From assembly GCA_937927975.1 (NCBI GenBank), contig CALEZT010000059.1, positions 1 through 11,307 on the forward strand: 11,307 nucleotides of DNA, given 5' to 3'. Source of the DNA: an uncultured Phycisphaerales bacterium. Lineage in GTDB: Bacteria; Planctomycetota; Phycisphaerae; Sedimentisphaerales; Anaerobacaceae. Shown here one piece after another: positions 5,136 through 11,307 of this stretch. The notes under the pieces were generated by a model. That model was not told where the DNA came from and searched no databases. It worked only from the letters and a program-made list of their open reading frames with translations. The number at the start of each line of letters is the position of its first letter. Within the stretch, counting starts at the first letter, position 1. The position numbers and the translations under genes were made by a program.

Positions 5136-6521
5136 ATGAACAAGCATATCCTCGGTGCCATATGCGTGTTCCCCATGGCTGTGGGGCTTGCGACGGCTAC
5201 GCTGACCGGTGGCTGCACGACTCGTAGCACACCCGGAAAACCGCCAATGACTTCCACACGTCAGGCCGGTCTTTCCGGCAACATAGCGACGGAATCAGGC
5301 GAGCCTGTGTCGCCGGAGGTCGCTGAGCCACAAGGAGCGATCACCCTGAAGGAGGCCATCGCCCACGCACTGATGAATAGCCCCTCATTGAAGGTGTTCT
5401 CGCTGGAGACCCGGATTGCCGATGCGAGGAGACTCCAAGCGGGTCTGCGTCCCAATCCCGAATTGACCTTCGAGGTGGAGGATTTCGCAGGCTCGGGGGA
5501 TTTGAGCGGTTTCGACGCATCCCAGACAACCATCGGGATCGGCCAGGTCCTGGAGCTTGCCGGCAAGCGTGAGAAGCGCGTGGCGGCCGCAGCCGCCGAG
5601 GAGAAGCTTGCGCAGTTGGACTATGAGGCCAAACGACTGGATGTGATGAATCAGGTCACACAGGCATTCATCGATGTGCTGGCCGCACAGGAGCAGCGGG
5701 ATCTGGCGAAGGACCTCGTGCAATTGGCCGAGAAGGTCCAGGAGGTCGTCCGCCAGCGAGTCGAGGCAGGCAAGGATTCCCCGGTTGAGCAAGCCAAGGC
5801 CGAGGTGGCTCTCTCGTCGGCCCGCATCACGTTGCGAGCGGCCCAGGAACGCCTGGCCTCGGCCCGGCAGATCCTGGCGACGGCATGGGGTGGGGAGACT
5901 CCCCGATTCGAGACCGCGAAAGGGGACCTGTACAAGGTCCAGGTTGTCCCCGGCTTCGAGCAGTTGGCCGGGCGAATCCCCGAGAGCCCAGCCATCGAGC
6001 GATGGGTAGCCAACGAGCAGGCGCGCAGAGCCGACCTGACCCTTCAAAAGGCGAGGGTCACACCGGACCTGGGCGTCAATGGAGGACTGCGGTATGCCGC
6101 CGAAGGAGATGACACGGCGTTCGTTTTAGGTCTCGCGGTTCCATTGCAGGTGTCCGACAGGAACCAGGCAGGAGTCCAGGAGGCATCCGTGCGACTGGCG
6201 CAAGCCCGAGAGAATACAAAGGCGGCCGTGCTGGACGCGAGAACGAGCCTCTCTGGAGCGACAGAGCAGGCAACCAGTGCCCTGGCGGAGGTGACTGCCC
6301 TCCGCGAGGAGATCCTTCCATCCGCCCAGAATACGCTGGCGGCCGTCGAAGAAGGCTATCGCCAGGGTAAGTTCGATTACCTAAATCTGCTGGATGCGCA
6401 GAGAACCTACTTCGACGCCCAACAGCAATACCTCAATGCGTTGACAACCTACCACAAGGCCAGGACGGACATTGAACTGCTTCTTGGTCGATCAATCGAT
6501 ACCGCCGAACAGGATCAGTGA
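5136..6521 (+). CDS. czcC: CzcC-like outer membrane efflux protein (TolC/OEP family)
   Basis: Outer-membrane channel of a tripartite metal efflux pump, expected as a trimer that docks with the adaptor. I start it at ATG 5136 (461 residues) because GGAGG lies 10 bases upstream; an in-frame TTG at 5103 would include that ribosome site in the coding region. The N-terminus is a signal peptide ending LTGGC, so Cys 27 is probably lipidated, although Thr at -3 makes the lipobox imperfect. Two OEP repeats follow: the first begins ITLKEAIAHAL and contains LRPNPEL and the family-typical QVLELAGKRE, and the second begins after about residue 260 with the long helical hairpins rich in Ala, Gln and Glu and the final DLLDAQRTYFDAQQQYLNAL region. 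The length fits CzcC. The adaptor gene follows after 17 bases, so the two are co-transcribed. Confidence 0.92.
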   Translation: MNKHILGAICVFPMAVGLATATLTGGCTTRSTPGKPPMTSTRQAGLSGNIATESGEPVSPEVAEPQGAITLKEAIAHALMNSPSLKVFSLETRIADARRLQAGLRPNPELTFEVEDFAGSGDLSGFDASQTTIGIGQVLELAGKREKRVAAAAAEEKLAQLDYEAKRLDVMNQVTQAFIDVLAAQEQRDLAKDLVQLAEKVQEVVRQRVEAGKDSPVEQAKAEVALSSARITLRAAQERLASARQILATAWGGETPRFETAKGDLYKVQVVPGFEQLAGRIPESPAIERWVANEQARRADLTLQKARVTPDLGVNGGLRYAAEGDDTAFVLGLAVPLQVSDRNQAGVQEASVRLAQARENTKAAVLDARTSLSGATEQATSALAEVTALREEILPSAQNTLAAVEEGYRQGKFDYLNLLDAQRTYFDAQQQYLNALTTYHKARTDIELLLGRSIDTAEQDQ

Positions 6522-6538
6522 GAAGTGAGGATAAAGCC

Positions 6539-8815
6539 ATGAAACAGAACGGTTTGCTTGTCATCATCGTGCTTGTAGCGGGCATTGCCCTGGGAATCGC
6601 AGCAGCCAAGATGGATCTCCTGCCCGGCAGGACCGGAGGCGATCCCGCGGCGGCAGCCGACACATCAGAGGCCGCCCACGATCATGCCGCCGGGGGTCAC
6701 GGCCCTGGCGACGCAAAGACATCACAGATCACCGTGTGGGGTGAGCGTCTTGAAGTATTCCTGGAGCACCCATACCTCGTGGCCGGCGAACCGGCGGGAT
6801 TCGTGACGCACGTGTCCGATCTGACGACCGGTGAGCCGCGAACGGCCGGGCCGGTGGTCTTCGTCCTTACGAGTAGTTCCGGGACCCGGCGGGAATACGT
6901 CGCACCTACCCCTGCGAGGGCGGGTATCTACATTCCGCAACTGACCTTCCCGTCGCCGGGTGAGTGGGCTGTCACGCTGAAGGTCCCCCTGGACGGCGTC
7001 GAGCATGAAGTGAAACTGCCTGCGGTCAGGGTATACGCATCACAGGCCCAGGCCGACGCCGCACCGGCCCAAGAGACCGCGACCGGCATCAGCTTTCTGA
7101 AGGAGCAGCAGTGGCCGATCCGAATGAAAGTGCAGCAGGTGCGTGTTGGTTTGCTCGGCGGCAAGCAGACGCTGGCCATTCCACGGTCGGCTCTGTTCGA
7201 GGAGAGCGGCAAGCAGGCATTGTTCGTTCAAGTGGCCGGCGAGACCGTTCAGAAACGCTACCCCGCGCTTGGACAGGCCAATGCAGGCATGGTCGAGGTC
7301 CTGTCCGGCGTCAACGAGGGGGAACAGGTTGTCTGTGAGGCTATCGCGGCTGTGATCGAGGCGGAGCGACAAGGTTCCGGGGTTGAACACGCGCATGATG
7401 AAGCTGAATCGGCGGCAAATGACCCGGCCCGGTTCGGCATTGAGACCGGCCCGGTCGGCCCGGGCATCCTGGAGCTTCGCACGACACTGACGGGGGAAGT
7501 GCGGCTCAATGCCAACAAGGTCACACACATCGTCCCCCAGGTTTCCGGCAGGGTCCGCGAGGTACTCAAGGACGTGGGCGATCCCGTCCAGGCCGGTGAG
7601 GTGATGGCCTGGCTGGAGAGCACCGCGCTGGGGCAGGCCAAGATCGACTACCTGTCCAAGTTCGCGGAGATATCCTGCCAGGCAATGGAACTGGCGAGAG
7701 CCCGCGAGACTCACGACAATGCGACACGCTTGCTAAAGGCGCTGGAGTCCTCCCCGCCATTGGAGACCCTGCGTGACAGGGAGTGGGGTGCCATGGGCAA
7801 CGTCCGAAGCGAAATCATTGGCGCCTACGCCGAACTGCACTATGCCAGAGCCGCACATGAGAGAGAAAAACAGCTTTTCGAGAAGAAGATCACAAGCGGC
7901 GAGGATTTCCATAAGACCCAAAGCGATTTGAAGAAAGCCGAAGCGGTCTATCAAGCAACACGCGACACCGTCGCCTTCGAGATTCGGCGCGGGCTGATCG
8001 AGGCTACGCACGCCCAGCAGATCCGAGAGCTCGATGTGGTTGGGGCCGAGCGCAATCTCTATGTTCTCGGCCTGACAGCGGCGGACATGAAGAATCTTCA
8101 GTCGCTCGCTCCGAGCCACTCCTCCCATAGTCAGGATTCAAACGATGCGGCAGTCGCCGGTCCCGCGACCGGGACAGGCATGCGGGCACATGGCGACGCG
8201 GACCATGCGGTTGAAAATGAGCGTCTGGCCTGGTATCCGTTGCGAGCGCCATTTGACGGTACAATCATCGACAAGCGTCTGTCGCTGGGCGAAGCGGTCA
8301 AAGACGACGTGGATGCTTTTGTGCTGGCCGATCTGACGACCGTTTGGGTGGATTTCCGCGTCCACCAGAAAGACCTCCCCGCACTGGCATCCGGCCAGAA
8401 GATCATTATCGAGTGCGGTCCCGATCAATCCGAAGGCACAATCGCCTATCTGTCGCCGGTTGTTGAGGACGATACGCGGACAGCGGTGGCGAGAGTCGTC
8501 CTGCCCAACCCATCCGGGCATCTGCGTCCCGGCACCTTTGTCAACGGAATCGTGACACTCAAGGACTCCCAGGCAGGTCTGGTCGTCGAGAAATCCGCCA
8601 TTCAGTACATTGACGATCAGCCGTGTGTTTTCGCCTACGACGGCCATGCCTTCGACAAGCGTCACGTGATACTTGGCAGAACGGATGGTCAGCGTGTGGA
8701 AATCACGACGGGATTGCAGCCGGGCGAAACCATTGTCACGAAGAACGCGTTTCGCATCAAGTCCGAGGCCGAAAAGGCCAAAACGGCGGTGAGCGGACAT
8801 GGGCATGTCCATTGA
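6539..8815 (+). CDS. czcB: CzcB-like RND periplasmic adaptor with extra N-terminal domains
   Basis: Membrane-fusion protein that bridges the RND pump and the outer-membrane factor. I choose ATG 6539 (758 residues) because GAGG sits 8 bases upstream; an earlier in-frame GTG at 6518 overlaps the czcC stop. Order of parts: membrane anchor (7-23); His-rich stretch (42-57, HDHAAGGH); a beta-sandwich-like domain (about 61-168); a short ISFLKEQQWPI segment (184-194); a membrane-proximal-type domain (208-272); a linker with HAHDE; a barrel-sandwich half (about 327-362, QVSGRVREVLKDVGDPV); a long alpha-hairpin (363-520); a His-containing insert (525-557); the second sandwich half (565-600, YPLRAPFDGTI); a beta barrel; a second membrane-proximal domain (679-745); and a C-terminal GHGHVH. 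Typical CzcB proteins have about 400-520 residues, so this is much longer. It ends 72 bases before the pump gene. Confidence 0.9.
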   Translation: MKQNGLLVIIVLVAGIALGIAAAKMDLLPGRTGGDPAAAADTSEAAHDHAAGGHGPGDAKTSQITVWGERLEVFLEHPYLVAGEPAGFVTHVSDLTTGEPRTAGPVVFVLTSSSGTRREYVAPTPARAGIYIPQLTFPSPGEWAVTLKVPLDGVEHEVKLPAVRVYASQAQADAAPAQETATGISFLKEQQWPIRMKVQQVRVGLLGGKQTLAIPRSALFEESGKQALFVQVAGETVQKRYPALGQANAGMVEVLSGVNEGEQVVCEAIAAVIEAERQGSGVEHAHDEAESAANDPARFGIETGPVGPGILELRTTLTGEVRLNANKVTHIVPQVSGRVREVLKDVGDPVQAGEVMAWLESTALGQAKIDYLSKFAEISCQAMELARARETHDNATRLLKALESSPPLETLRDREWGAMGNVRSEIIGAYAELHYARAAHEREKQLFEKKITSGEDFHKTQSDLKKAEAVYQATRDTVAFEIRRGLIEATHAQQIRELDVVGAERNLYVLGLTAADMKNLQSLAPSHSSHSQDSNDAAVAGPATGTGMRAHGDADHAVENERLAWYPLRAPFDGTIIDKRLSLGEAVKDDVDAFVLADLTTVWVDFRVHQKDLPALASGQKIIIECGPDQSEGTIAYLSPVVEDDTRTAVARVVLPNPSGHLRPGTFVNGIVTLKDSQAGLVVEKSAIQYIDDQPCVFAYDGHAFDKRHVILGRTDGQRVEITTGLQPGETIVTKNAFRIKSEAEKAKTAVSGHGHVH

Positions 8816-8887
8816 CCGTTTGTGCTTGTCGCAGGATTGATCGCACCGTGTTGAGAACGTCCTCGCATAGTTGGGAGCGTAAGAGAT

Positions 8888-11307
8888 ATGATTGAACAGG
8901 TCATCAAATTCTCGTTCAAGTATAAGCTGCTGGTTCTGCTGCTTTTCGTCGGCGTGTGCGTCGCGGGGCTCTATTCCTTCGGATGCATGCCGATTGATGC
9001 TTTCCCCGATGTCAGTCCCAAGCTGGTACAGGTGTTTGCCGAGGTGGAGGGCATGGCGGCGGAGGAAGTGGAGCAGTTAATCTCCCGGCCGGTGGAAGTG
9101 GCCATGATGGGCATCCCCGGTGTCAAGAAAATCCGCTCGCTGTCCTCGCACGGACTATCGACCGTGAACGTCTACTTCGAGGACAGTGTGGACATCTACT
9201 TCGCCCACCAGCAGGTGGCCGAGAGGCTCAAACTGGCCGAGGAGGGAATCCCCAAGGGGGTGAACCTGCCGCATGGGGTCGAGAAGGGACCGGTCTTGAG
9301 CGGCATGGGCAAGATCCTCATGTACCACCTCGAGGGCGAAGGCTACAGCACGACCGATATGCGCACGTTGCAGGATTGGGTCGTCAAGCGAGACCTCCAG
9401 ACCGTCCCCGGCGTCGCACAAATCCTCAGCCAAGGCGGGTACGTGCGCCAGTACCAGGTGAGGGTGCTGCCGGAGAGTCTGCTCAAGTACGACCTGACCA
9501 TCGACGAGGTTGTCGAGGCAATCGGTCAGAACAACCAGAACATGGGGGCCGGCCTGGTCGAACGCGGTGCCGAAGAGTTGATGGTCCGGACTCTTGGGCA
9601 GATCGCGGACGCCGGGGATATCGAGAACATCGTTCTCAAGAGCCATCGAGGCAATCCCGTGTACGTCAAGGACGTTGCCCTCGTCGGGTTCGGTGAGGCA
9701 TTTCGCCGGGGCGTCACCTCTGTCAATGGCGGCAACGAAGTCGCCGTCGGCGGCATCTACAAGCTCCACGGGGCGAACTCGTTTCAGGTGATTCAGCGGG
9801 TGCGTGCCAGAATCGAGGAGATCAATAAGACGCTGCCGCCCGGAGTGAAGGTGGTCGTGTTCCATGACCAGGCGACGCTCGTGATGAACACGATCAACAC
9901 CGTCCGGGACGCCCTGATCGTGGGATTGATTCTCGTCAGCGTGACGTGCCTGGTTTTCCTGGGCAACCTGCGTAATACGCTCATCATCGTTCTTTCCCTG
10001 CCATTTTCCATATTGCTCGCATTTGCCGTCATGTATCGCTACGGAATCGCGGGCGATCTGCTCTCGTTTGGCGGTGTCGCCATCGCTCTGGGCATGATCG
10101 TCGATGCCACCATTATCGTCGTGGAGAAGATTCAGACGCTTCTGCAAGACCCGTCGGATCGCCGCTCGATGCGCGAGGTCATTGTCGCCGCAGGCCGAGA
10201 GGTCGGCCAGCCGATCTTCTTTGCGACCACGATCATCGTCCTGGTCTTTTTGCCGATCTTCACGTTGCAGAATGTCGAGGGCAAGATGTTCCGCCCTCTG
10301 GCATTTACCGTCGCAATCACGATGGCCGGGTCACTACTGTATGCGATGGTTATCGCTCCCGTTCTCTACGGCTTGTTGTACAGAGACCGTAGCGGAGGGA
10401 AGACCAAACCACCTCAAGCGACTATTCTCCATCGGTTGTACCGACGCGTGCTGGAATTCTCGCTCAATCAGGGGGCGGCTGTCGTCGCCGTCGTTCTGGT
10501 ACTTCTGGCATTGGGCTGGCTGACCTTCCAGCGGTTGGGTCGGGAGTTCGTGCCGACGTTGCAGGAAGGAGCGATCCAGGTACTGGCGCACATGAATCCG
10601 AACATCTCGCTCAAGGAGATCGCTCGCACCACGACGCAGATCGAGAAAGACATTCTCAAGACGCCGGAAGTGGAGAGCGTTCTGTCCGAGATCGGTTATG
10701 GCGAAGTCGGCCCCCACGTGCACCACACGAACTATGCTTGCATTACGACCAACCTGAGGCCGCGAGATCAATGGACGCGGGGCTTGACCCAGGAACAACT
10801 GGTGGCCGAGATTTCCGCACAATTGGCGGGGTATCCCGGCGTGCAAATCAACTTCTCGCAACCCATCCAGCACGAAGTGGATGGCCTTGTCACCGGTACT
10901 GGCTCCCAGGTCGTCGCGAAGTTGTTCGGCCCGGACTTGAATGTCCTCACTGAGAAGGTCGCTGAGATCCAGTCCGTTCTGTCGGGCATCCAGGGAGTGG
11001 CCGATTTGCAGACGGACCAATTCAGCGGCCAGACGCAGGTTCAGATCACAATTGACCGCGATGCCATCGCACGCCATGGACTCAATTGCCATGAGATCCA
11101 GCGCATCATCCATGCCGCCATTGGTGGAGACATGGTCGGGACGGTCTTCGAGCAGGAACGAAGCTCGTGGATCAACGTACGATTCGACGAACCCTATCGA
11201 AATGACATCGAGGCTATCGAAGGCTTGCTGGTGCGTACAGGCGCTGGGTACACCGTACCGCTTCGAGAGCTCGCCAAAGTCAGCATGGTCACCGGTCTGC
11301 GACAGAT
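8888..11307 (+). CDS. czcA: CzcA/CusA-family heavy-metal RND efflux pump, 3' end outside the window
   Basis: Proton-driven inner-membrane trimer that takes metal from periplasm or cytoplasm into the adaptor and outer-membrane channel. ATG 8888 follows GGGAG by 10 bases. About 806 of an expected 1020-1050 codons are present and remain open to the right edge. The N-terminus has TM1 then PIDAFPDVSP, typical of the heavy-metal RND branch, followed by the porter domain with SRPVEVAMMGIPGVKKIRS. The TM2-TM6 block runs from about residue 336 to 500. TM4 reads ALGMIVDATIIVVEK: D406 and E413 match two proton-relay acids of CzcA, but the first one (CzcA D402) is A400, as in CusA-type pumps. The second periplasmic loop has EVGPHVHHTNYAC (about 606-618). 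The family is certain; which metal it carries is not, and the czcA symbol is at family level. Confidence 0.93.
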   Translation, partial: MIEQVIKFSFKYKLLVLLLFVGVCVAGLYSFGCMPIDAFPDVSPKLVQVFAEVEGMAAEEVEQLISRPVEVAMMGIPGVKKIRSLSSHGLSTVNVYFEDSVDIYFAHQQVAERLKLAEEGIPKGVNLPHGVEKGPVLSGMGKILMYHLEGEGYSTTDMRTLQDWVVKRDLQTVPGVAQILSQGGYVRQYQVRVLPESLLKYDLTIDEVVEAIGQNNQNMGAGLVERGAEELMVRTLGQIADAGDIENIVLKSHRGNPVYVKDVALVGFGEAFRRGVTSVNGGNEVAVGGIYKLHGANSFQVIQRVRARIEEINKTLPPGVKVVVFHDQATLVMNTINTVRDALIVGLILVSVTCLVFLGNLRNTLIIVLSLPFSILLAFAVMYRYGIAGDLLSFGGVAIALGMIVDATIIVVEKIQTLLQDPSDRRSMREVIVAAGREVGQPIFFATTIIVLVFLPIFTLQNVEGKMFRPLAFTVAITMAGSLLYAMVIAPVLYGLLYRDRSGGKTKPPQATILHRLYRRVLEFSLNQGAAVVAVVLVLLALGWLTFQRLGREFVPTLQEGAIQVLAHMNPNISLKEIARTTTQIEKDILKTPEVESVLSEIGYGEVGPHVHHTNYACITTNLRPRDQWTRGLTQEQLVAEISAQLAGYPGVQINFSQPIQHEVDGLVTGTGSQVVAKLFGPDLNVLTEKVAEIQSVLSGIQGVADLQTDQFSGQTQVQITIDRDAIARHGLNCHEIQRIIHAAIGGDMVGTVFEQERSSWINVRFDEPYRNDIEAIEGLLVRTGAGYTVPLRELAKVSMVTGLRQ

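Noticed and set aside
7040..7714. Minus-strand frames opposite the adaptor gene (also 8138-8812)
   Set aside because: They are shadows of the clearly coding adaptor gene, without a start signal or motif.
9155..10147. Open frame of 330 codons on the minus strand opposite the RND pump
   Set aside because: The plus-strand frame has unmistakable RND motifs throughout; the antisense frame has low-complexity, His/Asp-rich text with no family features.
1..11307. CRISPR array, tRNA or rRNA genes, or a toxin-antitoxin pair
   Set aside because: No regularly spaced repeats, no tRNA-like cloverleaf or rRNA motifs, and no small gene pair with toxin or antitoxin features were seen.

Overview
The window reads as two blocks. 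The left third (about 1-2900) is a scrap yard of broken genes. The right two thirds (about 3000-11307) is an intact, plus-strand heavy-metal efflux island that runs off the right edge. The DNA is GC-rich. The outer-membrane factor, periplasmic adaptor and two lipoprotein-like signals indicate a Gram-negative (diderm) bacterium. The styles of the IS1380 and IS110 transposases and of the CDF protein would fit Planctomycetota or a neighbouring environmental lineage, but that placement is a guess from memory and not from a search.

Left block. On the minus strand, 277-735 is the C-terminal end of a type I restriction-modification methyltransferase (HsdM), cut off upstream and carrying an in-frame TGA where the family normally has Trp. 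It abuts a plus-strand IS1380-family transposase (about 790-2212) that has kept its DDE residues but lost its start and has a frameshift near 917. This in turn abuts the N-terminal part of an IS110-family recombinase on the minus strand (2421-2763), truncated and with a one-base frameshift in a C4 run. The 5' flank of the IS110 piece carries a long inverted repeat that overlaps its translation start and may be part of a bridge-RNA region.

Right block. A small lipoprotein gene (minus) is divergent from a cation diffusion facilitator gene (plus), with plausible overlapping sigma70-type promoters between them. Downstream, all plus strand, come a small secreted His/Asp-rich protein reminiscent of CzcI, a 153-nt gap containing a strong nested hairpin, a CzcC-like outer-membrane factor, an unusually long CzcB-like adaptor, and a CzcA-like RND pump (partial at the right edge). 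Together these would export a divalent or monovalent metal in two steps: the CDF moves it from cytoplasm to periplasm, and the CBA tripartite pump moves it from the periplasm (and possibly cytoplasm) across the outer membrane. The two small secreted proteins are candidate periplasmic metal buffers or sensors.

The most interesting point is that three transport proteins of one island all deviate at metal-handling positions. The CDF has HxxxH instead of HxxxD in TM2. The RND pump has Ala in place of the first intramembrane Asp of CzcA and a His cluster in its periplasmic porter region. The adaptor carries a second, N-terminal copy of its membrane-proximal domain plus His-rich segments. This suggests a metal specificity or delivery route that differs from textbook Czc or Cus. 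The metal cannot be named from sequence alone.
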